Below are positions 42,933-54,000 of a DNA stretch of 64,000 nt, one piece after another. The position numbers and the translations under genes are program-made. The notes below the pieces were generated by a model that was not told the DNA's origin, did not search any database, and saw only the letters and a list, made by a program, of their open reading frames with translations. Origin of the DNA: Patiria miniata. Its lineage: Eukaryota > Echinodermata > Asteroidea > Valvatida > Asterinidae. Numbering within the stretch: the stretch's first letter is position 1; the number at the start of each line of letters is the position of its first letter. Location: positions 6,386,001 to 6,450,000 of the forward strand of contig NW_024037050.1 in NCBI RefSeq assembly GCF_015706575.1, in the 5' to 3' direction.

Positions 42933-44804
42933 TTTATTAGGTGACCAATATTTGCAAAGTTTATTTATTTAAAATTTCAATCAACGAAAACCTTGGTGTA
43001 TTGATTTTTAGTATGATTGTAACTGCTTTAACACGTGTCTCTGATTTTTTTTAATGCAATTGTTACGTCTACAGGACACTGTGGACCTTTACAATTTTCA
43101 CGAATGATGAAAGTATACTTTCTGTATTCTGCAACTGACGAAAAATGTCTTCATCAGTTTTGCTGGATTTGAGGATCAAAATACTCTACATGTGTTTTGG
43201 ACTATTTACACCTGATTTGGACTATTACCCATATACGTGTAAACCTGTGTGTATAGCAAATCAAGAGTCACAAATTGTAACCAATGACCGAGAAGGCTTG
43301 GAGGGGTGATCGGCCAATCAGATATCTTGTTCTGAGATACTTGACAAAGCCTGACTGGGGGCCGGCCAATGAGAATATAGAAGTAGTGTTGGTTCATCAG
43401 AGGTAGAAAGTTGGGGCGGGAAGGAAAAAGTTGCATTATGCTGTCACTTTTGTCTCAGCCTCTGAAGGAACAACTTGTACAGTCATAATCACATCCCCTT
43501 CCTCCTCCATTCCTTCTGAAATATTCGAACAGAATAAAACAACCCTTGATGATTTTTTACTCATTAATACTCTTTGTAAATAATGCGTAGGTTAAACAAA
43601 GCACATTGTACACATTTATGTAGAGTTTTTGTTACTGTCGCCGTCACCATAATAATTATGAACAATAATGTGCTGCAGGCATGACGGGTCGGCAGTGTCT
43701 AGATTTCGATACCCAACATAATAATGAACAAAACAAACTTCTTACTGAGGTGTGCACACACACACAAACTTTTTGTGTTTGCTTGTACACTGTATTGTAT
43801 TTTTGTTTGCTTGTAAATACACCAGTTGTGCCTATGAAGTGTGTTGGGTATGGACTTGAAGTAAGAGTAGTCGACTATTGATGTACCGCCAATGCGCATG
43901 CGTGCGCGTCTTTGTGGAAAGTTCCAGTAGGCCCTACTTAACTTTACCTCTATCTTGTTCAAGTGATAGTTTTGACATGACAATATGTTTGGCCCTTTTA
44001 GGCCCTTTCTGACAGTTACACATGTCTCCGTGTCAATTATTGAGTTGTAGAGTTACCCCTAGGACACAACGTGTATATTGTTTTATACAAAGCAAATGAC
44101 CTCGATCGATGCCCACTATTTGTTGACCCATTCATTCCATGACTCACTGGCCATTTGACATTGTAAGTTTCGAAGTACAGCAAATATAGTTGTTTAAGAT
44201 GTTATTGCTCATTCATAGTCATCTTTAGTTCTGAGAATCTAGCAAACAAAGAAAGTGACCAAATTATTCCCTTCTGAAATACATGTGTATCTGTAACTTT
44301 CAACTACCGGTACATCCGATCCTGTTTCCACAAGCACTGCCCCATGAGCAGTTCTTGAATTCACTTGGTATCATTCATTCATTCCATCAGCCATTCATAG
44401 TCAGTATTAATATTCAGTACTTCCTCAGCAGTATATTCAGTATTCGTCGGTCAGTTCTCTATTCCTCAGTTCACCTTTCAACGAGTCCAGTTAACTCATA
44501 TTAATAATTGTTGTGGAATAAACTAAGTCGTGGTTATCAACTATTTATGTATTGACTACCTATTCCCCAACAGACACACCGCAGTAATTGATTACATTCG
44601 GGGTGATTTATCATGGCAATCATTGTTGATTTATCATGTCAATCACGCCGGTCTGCAGGCGTAATGACAGGCGTCAACCTTTGCGAAATGGCTAAACGTT
44701 TTACTGTTTAATCGGTTCAAAATTTGTGTTAAACGTTTACAAAATTAAACAGAAAGTCACATCCTTAAAGATAGATCCAAGTAGTTGATGACTTTGTTAA
44801 CTGC
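42933..44804. other. 3' flank of the Ig gene and intergenic sequence
   Basis: The first 600 bases are probably 3' untranslated region. Beyond that I see only short low-complexity stretches, such as the CA-rich run near 43756, and repeated cattcattc and cagtattcag words near 44370-44450. Confidence 0.4.
43533..43538 (+). terminator. Candidate polyadenylation signal of the Ig receptor
   Basis: aataaa about 600 bases after the stop codon, with no other exon between. A second aataaa lies near 44516. Confidence 0.35.
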
Positions 44805-45634
44805 GTTGATAGAATTTATGGAACAAAGTTTTCTGCACAAAAATAAAAGAATTTTAGGTACAATTTACAGATTAGAATAACAATACAACGGGTTAAAAAA
44901 GGTTCCCTGGGACTTAAGACTGAATATTTTTCCCAATTGTTCTCTGAACAATATTTCTTGGGTATTTGGGGTTTTTTTTTTGAATGAACAGGTCTTGAAA
45001 AAAAACCCATCATTTCCTGTGGGCTAATATAACCTGATAAGTAATCTTCTTCTCTGCATCAGCATGAAGCAGGTCTTCCATGGTCACGTCGGAAAATCCA
45101 GCATTCCGTAGGGCCTCCATGTATGGTTCCGGCTCCCAGTGGGTGCCGTCAGGAAACAAACCGCGTTCCGCTGTCGCCCGAACTGAATCAAGGCACAAAG
45201 TGGTGACCATAAAACCCCCGGGTTTCAAGACTCGGTGCAGTTGCCCTGCGACCTTTGCCGGTTCCGGCCAGAAGTAGTAGCAGTTACAGTGGTAGATGCG
45301 GTCCATGGAGGCATCCGGGTACGGCAAGCTGGCTGCATCGCCCAGTTCAACTTGAACTTTCCCACTTGCAATTTCGGACTCCAGGGAACGCTGGGCTTCC
45401 TTTACCATCTCTGGAGAATAGTCGATGCCATACACTTTACCTAACGGCAAATTCCAAAGATAAAGTATGTTGTGTAAATCAGAAGTGTTCTTCAACTCAC
45501 TTCCGAACAATGTTATGAAAAACTGCATCCGAATCTAACGATAAAATACAACTTTAATCCAACAAAAGCAGCACAAACGTGGAACAGAACAATAACATAC
45601 ATTTGATGTCAAGGTGATCAAAGACTACAGTACA
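44805..45634. repeat. Segmental duplication partner of 31954-32729
   Basis: Homology begins at gttgatagaatttatggaac and continues through the last methyltransferase exon into its intron, to about gatcaaagact. It includes noncoding sequence, so the duplication was of DNA, not a processed transcript. Confidence 0.7.
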
Positions 45635-47212
45635 AGTACTGACTGATAAAGAAAACAAGTGCAATTGCCCAATAAGCTCTGGCCGTATGAAAGTATGGCA
45701 TGAAAAGATACAAAAACTAACTTGCAGGCATGCAACTTGGAAGAAACTAAAAACGAGGAAACTCTAATCTTTACAAGACTTTGTACAGTGTTTTTCAGTT
45801 TTGAATGGCACAACGTGAAGTGAAAAACGAGGAAATCAGCTGATCTGAGGAAATGTTGCATGCCTGAACTTGGTAGTGATTGTCAATTGAAATAAGAATT
45901 TCCCATTTTGTTGAAAGTCACAATGCAAAATATTAGTGACTTTCATGATACAAAGTTCCCATGCCCTGAGACACATAAAAATGACACAGGGCCAGAGGCA
46001 GGGGTGATGTATAGTGACAGGTGTGTAGAAGCCCCCTAAAGTTTGTAGCGCACAAAAATACCACGTGACTAAAACATTAGCTCACATTATTTTGCCTCTA
46101 TTCAAAAAAATTCATAGACAATGTCACGAATTGTTACAAACAATTTTTGTCACTCTAATCTTTACAAGACTTTGTACAGTGTTTTTCAGTTTTGAATGGC
46201 ACAACGTGAAGTGAAAAACGAGGAAATCAGCTGATCTGAGGAAATGTTGCATGCCTGAACTTGGTAGTGATTGTCAATTGAAATAAGAATTTCCCATTTT
46301 GTTGAAAGTCACAATGCAAAATATTAGTGACTTTCATGATACAAAGTTCCCATGCCCTGAGACACATCAAAATGACACAGGGCCAGAGGCAGGGGTGATG
46401 TATAGTGACAGGTGTGTAGAAGCCCCCTAAAGTTTGTAGCGCACAAAAATACCACATGACTATAACATTAGCGCACATTCTTTTGCCTCTATTCAAAAAA
46501 TTTCATTAACATTGTTACAAATTATTACAAACAATTTTTGTCAAGTATTTATAATGTATTTTGTTTGCTTTTCTTGGACAGTTACAATTGGTCAGGCATG
46601 CAACTGGGAAATCACAAAAAAAGAGGAAATTCAAATTTTTCCCAGACTTTGTACAGTGTTTTTCTATTTTCAATGGCACACATGGGAAGTAAAAAAAGAG
46701 GAAATCAGCTGATCCGAGGAAAAGTTGCATGCCTGATTGGTACTTACAGCTTTATGGGCCAATTAGGGGGGTTCGTTTTTTCGTACTGACCTAAGGATCT
46801 AGACCAATTTACCTACACCGTACCCTAGTGATTTAATGCATTTTGTTTGCTTTTTCTTTTTGGACAGTTACAATTTGGCACTTACAGCTTTACTGGTGTA
46901 AGTTAGGGGGCTCATTTTTCGTTTTTTGGACCGAAATTCATAGACAGAAGGATCTAGACCAACCTACCTACACCATATTCGAGTGACTTGTAAAAGCTCT
47001 GTTGCCAGAGCTTAAAAATTCACTTATGAACTGTCACACCGTAACTTCAATGCCTCTCCAACGGCAAACCTACCACCAACAATGGTTTCAGCAGCAGCCT
47101 TCAGACCGACCCCTGGCCCAAAGCCAATCTCCAGAACATGATGCTGTGGCTCAAGATGGCACAGTCGTACTGCATTTAACTCCAAGTACACGTTCTTCCG
47201 TTTGAAGACTCT
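45010..47212 (-). CDS. Class I SAM-dependent methyltransferase, 3' two exons
   Basis: Exons 47074-47212 and 45010-45440 join in frame (donor gtaggt, acceptor gttag) and end in TGA (45010-45012), giving 189 residues without the N-terminus. Motif I is HVLEIGFGPGVGLKAAAE, and the acidic end of strand 2 is GKVYGIDYSPEMV. Motif II is QVELGDAASLPYPDASMDRI, and motif III is LHRVLKPGGFMVTT. This is the Methyltransf_11 / UbiE-like fold. Upstream residues FKRKNVYLELNAVRLCHLEP resemble the lead-in helix of related small-molecule methyltransferases. The substrate cannot be told from sequence. A short first exon should lie above 47212; the region 47340-47430 has open frames and a gtaggt donor but no decisive match. 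Confidence 0.8.
45725..45866. mobile_element. 142-bp MITE with 6-bp target duplication AACTTG
   Basis: Perfect 12-bp terminal inverted repeats caggcatgcaac and gttgcatgcctg. AACTTG flanks both sides (45719-45724 and 45867-45872). It lies in the methyltransferase intron and has no coding capacity. The same family is at 46593-46735. Confidence 0.8.
45761..46551. repeat. Tandem duplication, period 391 bp
   Basis: Sequence from actctaatctttacaagac at 45761 recurs at 46152 and stays nearly identical through caatttttgtca. The boundary falls inside the 142-bp MITE, so the second copy holds only its right part. The few differences (for example cacgtgact versus cacatgact) point to a recent event. Confidence 0.8.
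46593..46735. mobile_element. 143-bp MITE with 6-bp target duplication ATTGGT
   Basis: Terminal repeats caggcatgcaac and gttgcatgcctg, with ATTGGT on both sides (46587-46592 and 46736-46741). A paralogous empty site at about 46863-46890 (ggacagttacaatttggcac, then ttacagcttta) lacks the insert and confirms the boundaries. Confidence 0.85.
46742..47073. repeat. Local duplicate of 46550-46830 flank
   Basis: tttgtttgctttttcttt to gatctagaccaacctaccta (46840-46970) repeats the host sequence that surrounds the MITE insertion at 46593. It lies in the methyltransferase intron. Confidence 0.6.
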
Positions 47213-47907
47213 CTATTGAATTTCAAATTTGAAAATGATCAAAATTAACAATAATAAAAAAAGACCCATTACCGTGTACATACTGTAACAAATATATGAC
47301 TGGAATTTCCAGTCTATGTTTCGAACTATACCTACTGGTGAGAATTTGGATGAATGATCGCTGCTTTCATCAAGTTCATGTGGTGCACATGTGAGATTAG
47401 AACAATATGCTGCTGGCACTTCATGTTGTTTGAATTAATTTTACAAGTTTACTAAATTCTCCATACATCACCAGGGTCTCCATCAGTTTATCCCTGCCCA
47501 TTCGCGGGGTAGGCGCTACAGGCGAAAAATCAAATTGCGCCTCGTTCTGGGCCGCGCAAACGTTAGGGTAGGCCTACATTAGTCCCACTAACTGGGGCAC
47601 TAGAACTCCTTTTTTGATATTTGAGATGTTGGTCTGTCGTACTAGCGTCCCACAACGGAATTATTGTCAAAGTGACAATTTCAAAATTCACCACAAAAAT
47701 CACGCAAAATACTTGACAAAAATACCTTTGAAAGCACCTACTGGCATTTCCACATGTCAAAGACGAAGAAATGGGGCTTCGATGATACTCACCAATATGT
47801 TTTGGGTTGAAAATCCGTGAAATTCAACCACTATTGAACAGACATCATACAGCGATCATTCAAAAACGCTTATGGCTTTTATCTACTAACGCATTGTATG
47901 CTTTCAG

Positions 47908-48096
47908 GTCAACTCGGTCCGTGACCAACTCGGTCCGAGTCAACTCGGTCCGTAACCGACTCGGTCCATGACCGACTCGGTCCGTAACCGACTCGGCCCA
48001 CGACCGACTCAGTTCGTGACCAACTCGGTCCGTAACCAACTCGGTCCATGTCCAACTCGGTCCATGTCCAACTCGGTCCGTAACCAGCTCGGTCCC
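47908..48096. repeat. 16-bp minisatellite, about 12 units
   Basis: Tandem variants of aactcggtccgtaacc fill the block, with a period near 16 bp. Since 48 bases equal three units, long spurious frames rich in DRVG and GPSW words appear on the minus strand. Confidence 0.8.
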
Positions 48097-51000
48097 TCGT
48101 ATGGGAAAATGTACGCAAAAAGATTGCATTTTTTTGTAACAAGGCAATCCCATCCCGAAAGTATTTTAGGCGGCCCACCCCTTCGCCAGCTGAGCTGAGG
48201 TTGCATGGACCATGGAGGAAGAAATACACATAGGGCCCTACATATGTCCCTAAAAAGTTTTCCAAATCCGAAGTCATAAAAAAACTGATTTTTGACCAAA
48301 AAATCTAACTTCAGAAAATTAAGTCAAATGTTCACACAAGGTGGTTAGAGACCAGAAATGAATTCCTGCGAGAATTCAGCTCACTACAGTCATGATCCAG
48401 GGAGAAAACAAACATTTTACCTCTTTACCAAAATGTCTGAAATCTGAAAAGTTTTCCATATCCGCGGTCATCAAAAAAACTGATTTTTGACCAAAAAATC
48501 CAACTCCACGAAATTAAGTCAAATGTTCACACAAGCTGGGTAGAGGCCAGAAATGAATCCCCGAGAGATTTCAGCTCCCTACAGTCAGGATCCAGGGAGA
48601 AAACAAACACTTAAAGTTTTTACCAAAATGTCTCAAATCTGCACAGTTTTCCATATCCGCGGTCATCAAAAAAACTGATTTTTGACCAAAAAATACAACT
48701 CCACGAAATTAAATCAAATGTTCACACAAGCTGGGTAGAGGCAAGAAATGAATCCCCGAGAGATTACAGCTCCCTACCGATAGGATCCAGGGAGAAAACA
48801 TACCTTTTTTTTTTTTTACCAAAATGTCTCAAATCTGAAAAGTTTTCCATATCCGCGATCATCAAAAAAACTGATTTCTGACCAAAATATCCAACTTCAC
48901 GAAATAAAGTCAAACGTTCACACAAGCTGGGTAGAGGCCAGAAATGCATCCCTGAGAGATTTCAGCTCCCTACCGATAGGATTTAGGCAGAAAACATACA
49001 ATTTGTTTTTTTACCAAAATGTCTCAAATCTGAAAAGTTTTCCATATCCGCGGTCATCAAAAAAGCTGATTTTTAACCAAAAAATCCAACTTCACGAAAT
49101 TAAGTCAAATGTTCACACAAGCTGGGTAGAGGCCAGAAATGAATCCCCGAGAGATTTCAGCTCCCTACAGTCAGGATCCAGGGAGAAAACAAACACTTTA
49201 GGTTTTTACCAAAATGTCTCAAATCTGCACAGTTTTCCATATCCGCGGTCATAAACAAAAATTGATTTTTGACCAAAAAATACAACTCCACGAAATTAAG
49301 TCAAATGTTCACACAAGCTGGGTAGAGGCCAGAAATGAATCCCCGAGAGATTTCAGCTCCCTACAGTCAGGATCCAGGGAGAAAACAAACACTTTAGGTT
49401 TTTACCAAAATGTCTCAAATCTGCACAGTTTTCCATATCCGCGGTCATCAAAAAAACTGATTTTTGACCAAAAAATACAACTCCACGAAATTAAGTAAAT
49501 ATTCACACAAGCTGGGTAGAGGCCAGAAATGAATCCCCGAGAGATTTCAGCTCCCTACCAATAGGATCCAGGGAGAAAACATACAATTTAGTTTTTTACC
49601 AAAATGTCTCAAATCTGAAAAGTTTTCCATATCCGCGGTCATCAAAAAAACTGATTTTTGACCAAAAAATCCAACTTCACGAAATTAAGTCAAACGTTCA
49701 CACAAGCTGGGTAGAGGCCAGAAATGAATCCCCGAGAGATTTCAGCTCCCTACCGATAGGATCCAGGGAGAAAACATACATTTTAGTTTTTTACCAAAAT
49801 GTCTCAAATCTGAAAAGTTTTCCATATCCGCGGTCATCAAAAAAACTCATTTTTGACCAAAAAATCCAACTCCACGAAATTGAGTCAAATGTTCACACAA
49901 GCTGGGTAGAGGCCAGAAATGAATCCCTGAGAGATCTCATCTCCCTATCAATAGGATCCAGGGAGAAAACATACATTTTAGTTTTTTACCAAAATGTCTG
50001 AAATCTGAAAAGTTTTCCATATCCGCGGTCATCAAAAAAACTGATTTTTGACCAAAAAATCCAACTCCAAGAAATTAAGTCAAACGTTCACACAAGCTGG
50101 GTAGTGGCCAGCAGTGAGTCCCAGAGAGATTTCAGCTCCCTACAATCAGGATCCAGGGAGAAAACAAACATTTTAGTTTTTTACCAAAATCTCTCAAATC
50201 TGAAAAGTTTCCCATATCCGCGGTCATCAAAAAACTGATTTTTGACCAAAAAATCCAACTCCAAGAAAATTAAGTCAAATATTCACACAAGCTGGGTAGA
50301 GGCCAGCAATGAATCCCCGAGAGATTTCAGCTCACTACCAAAAGGATCCAGGGAGAAAACATACATTTTAGTTTTTTACCAAAATGTCTGAAATCTGAAA
50401 AGTTTTCCATATCCGCGGTCATCAAAAAAACTGATTTTTGACCAAAAAATCCAACTCCACGAAATTAAGTCAAATATTCACACAAGCTGGATAGAGGCCA
50501 GAAATGAATCCCTGAGAGATTTCAGCTCCCTACCGATAGGATCCAGGGAGAAACATACATTTGAGTTTTTTACCAAAATGTCTCAAATCTGAAAAGTTTT
50601 CCATATCCGCGGTCATCAAAAATCCTGATTTTTGACCAAAAAATCCAACTCAACGAAATTGAGTCAAATGTTCACACAAGCTGGGTAGAGGCCAGCAATG
50701 AATCCCAGAGAGATTTCAGCTCCCTACCGATAGCATCCAGGGAGAAAACATACAATTTAATTTTTTATAAAAATGTCTGAAATCTGAAAAGTTTTCCATA
50801 TCCGCGGTCATCAAAAAAACTGAATTTTGACCAAAAAATCCAACTCCACGAAATTAAGTCAAATGTTCACACAAGCTGGGTAGAGGCCAGAAATGAATCC
50901 CCGAGAGATTTCAGCTAACTACCAATAGGATCCAGGGTGAAAACATACAATTTAGTTTTTTACCAAAATGTCTCTAATCTGAAAAGTTTTCCATATCCGC

Positions 51001-54000
51001 GGTCATCAAAAAAGCAGATTTTTGACAAAAAAAAATCCAATTTCACGACATTAAGTCAAATGTTCACACAAGCTGGGTAGAGGCCAGAAATGAATCCCCG
51101 AGAGATTTCAGCTCCCTACCGATAGGATCCAGGGAGAAAACATACAATTTAGTTTTTTACCAAAATGTCTCAAATCTGAAAAGTTTTCCATATCCGCGGT
51201 CATGAAAAAAGCTGATTTTTGACCAAAAAATACAACACCACGAAATTGAGTCAAATGTTCACACAAGCTGGGTAGAGGCCAGAAATGAATCCCCGAGAGA
51301 TTTCAGCTCCCTACCGATAGGATCCAGGGAGAAAACATACAATTTAGTTTTTTACCAAAATGTCTCCAATCTGAAAAGTTTTCCATATCCGCGGTCATCA
51401 AAAAAGCTGATTTTTGACCAAAAAATCCAACTTCACGAAATTAAGTCAAACGTTCACACAAGCTGGGTACAGGCCAGCAATGAGTCCCCGTCAGATTTCA
51501 GCTCCCTACAGTCAGGATCCAGGGAGAAAACAAACATTTTAGTTTTTTACCAAAATGTCTCAAATCTGAAAAGTTTTCCATATCCGCGGTCATCAACAAA
51601 ACCAATTTTTGACCAAAAAATCCAACTCCACGAAATTAAGTCAAATATTCACACAAGCTGGGTAGAGGCCATCAATGAATCCCCGAGAGATTTCAGCTCA
51701 CTACGAATAGGATCCAGGGTGAAAACATACAATTTAATTTTTTACCAAAATGTCTCAAATCTGAAAAGTTTTCCATATCTGCGGTCATCAAAAAAGCTGA
51801 TTTTTGACCAAAAAATCCAACTCTACGAAATTAAGTCAAATATTCACACAAGCTGGGTAGAGGCCAGCAATGAATCCCTGAGAGATTTCAGCTCCCTACC
51901 GATAGGATCCAGGGAGAAAACATACATTTTATTTTTTTTACCAAAATGTCTCAAATCTGAAAAGTTTTCCATATCCGCGGTCATCAAAAAAGCAGATTTT
52001 TTGACCAAAAAAAATCCAATTTCACGACATTAAGTCAAATGTTCACACAAGCTGGGTAGAGGCCAGAAATGAATCCCCGAGAGATTTCAGCTCCCTACCG
52101 ATAGGATCCAGGGAGAAAACATACAATTTAGTTTTTTACCAAAATGTCTCAAATCTGAAAAGTTTTCCATATCCGCGGTCATCAAAAAAGCTGATTTTTG
52201 ACCAAAAAATACAACTCCACGAAATTGAGTCAAATGTTCACACAAGCTGGGTAGAGGCCAGCAATGAATCCCCGAGAGATTTCAGCTCCCTACCGATAGG
52301 ATCCAGGGAGAAATCATACATTTTAGTTTTTTACCAAAATGTCTCCAATCTGAAAAGTTTTCCATATCCGCGGTCATCAAAAATCCTGATTTTTGACCAA
52401 AAAATCCAACTCCACGAAATTGAGTCAAATGTTCACACAAGCTGGGTAGAGGCCAGAAATGAATCCCCGAGAGATTTCAGCTCCCTACCGATAGGATCCA
52501 GGGAGAAAACATACAATTTAATTTTTTACCAAAATGTCTGAAATCTGAAAAGTTTTCCATATCCACGGTCATCAAAAAAACTGAATTTTGACCAAAAAAT
52601 CCAACTCCACGAAATTAAGTCAAATGTTCACACAAGCTGGGTAGAGGCCAGAAATGAATCCCAGAGAGATTTCAGCTCACTACCAATAGGATCCAGGGTG
52701 AAAACATACAATTTAGTTTTTTACCAAAATGTCTCAAATCTGAAAAGTTTTCCATATCCGCGGTCATCAAAAAAGCAGATTTTTGACAAAAAAATCCAAT
52801 TTCACGACATTAAGTAAAATGTTCACACAAGCTGGGTAGAGGCCAGAAATAATCCCCGAGAGATTTCAGCTCCCTACCGATAGGATCCAGGGAGAAAACA
52901 TACATTTTAGTTTTTTACCAAAATGTCTCAAATCTGAAAAGTTTTCCATATCCGCGGTCATCAAAAAAACTGATTTTTGACCAAAAAATCCAACTCCACG
53001 AAATTAAGTCAAACGTTCACACAAGCTGGGTAGTGGCCAGCAATGAGTCCCCGAGAGATTTCAGCTCCCTACAGTCAGGATCCAGGGAGAAAACAAACAT
53101 TTTAGTTTTTTACCAAAATGTCTCAAATCTGAAAAGTTTTCCATATCCGCGGTCATCAAAAAAGCTGATTTTTTACCAAAAAATCCAACTCCACGAAATT
53201 AAGTCAAATATTCACACAAGCTGGATAGAGGCCAGAAATGAATCCCCGAGAGATTTCAGCTCCCTACCAATAGGATCCAGGGAGAAAACATACATTTTAG
53301 TTTTTTACCAAAATGTCTCAAATCTGAAAAGTTTTCCATATCCGCGGTCATCAAAAAAACTGATTTTTGACCAAATAATCCAACTTCACGAAATTAAGTC
53401 AAATGTTCACACAAGCTGGCTAGAGGCCAGCAATGAATCCCAGAGAGATTTCAGCTCACTTCCAATAGGATCCAGGGAGAAAGCGTACGATTTAGTTTTT
53501 TACCAAAATGTCTCAAATCTCAAAAGTTTTCCATATCCGCGGTAATCAAAAAAGCTGATTTTTGACCAAAAAATCCAACTTCACGAAATTAAGTCAAACG
53601 TTCACACAAGCTGGGTAGAGGCCAGCAATGAGTCCCCGAGAGATTTCAGCTCCCTACAGTCAGGATCCAGGGAAAAAACAAACATTTTAGTTTTTTTACC
53701 AAAATGTATCCAATCTGAAAAGTTTTCCATATCCGCGGTCATCAAAAAAACTGATTTTTGACCCAAAAAATCCAACTCCATGAAATTAAGTCAAACGTTC
53801 ACACAAGCTGGGTAGTGGCCAGCAATGAGTCCCCGAGAGATTTCAGCTCCCTACAGTCAGGATCCAGGGAGAAAACATACAATTTAGTTTTTTACCAAAA
53901 TGTCTCAAATCTGAAAAGTTTTCCATATCCACGGTCATCAAAAAAACTGATTTTTGACCAAAAAATCCAATTCCATGAAATTAAGTCAAACGTTCACACA

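Noticed and set aside
47340-47430. First exon of the methyltransferase
   Set aside because: A gtaggt donor is present, but the frame that fits the next exon has no ATG that I can support and no recognisable similarity.
47860-48299. Frames with repeated DRVGHGPSW-like words
   Set aside because: Products of the 16-bp minisatellite read in three frames.
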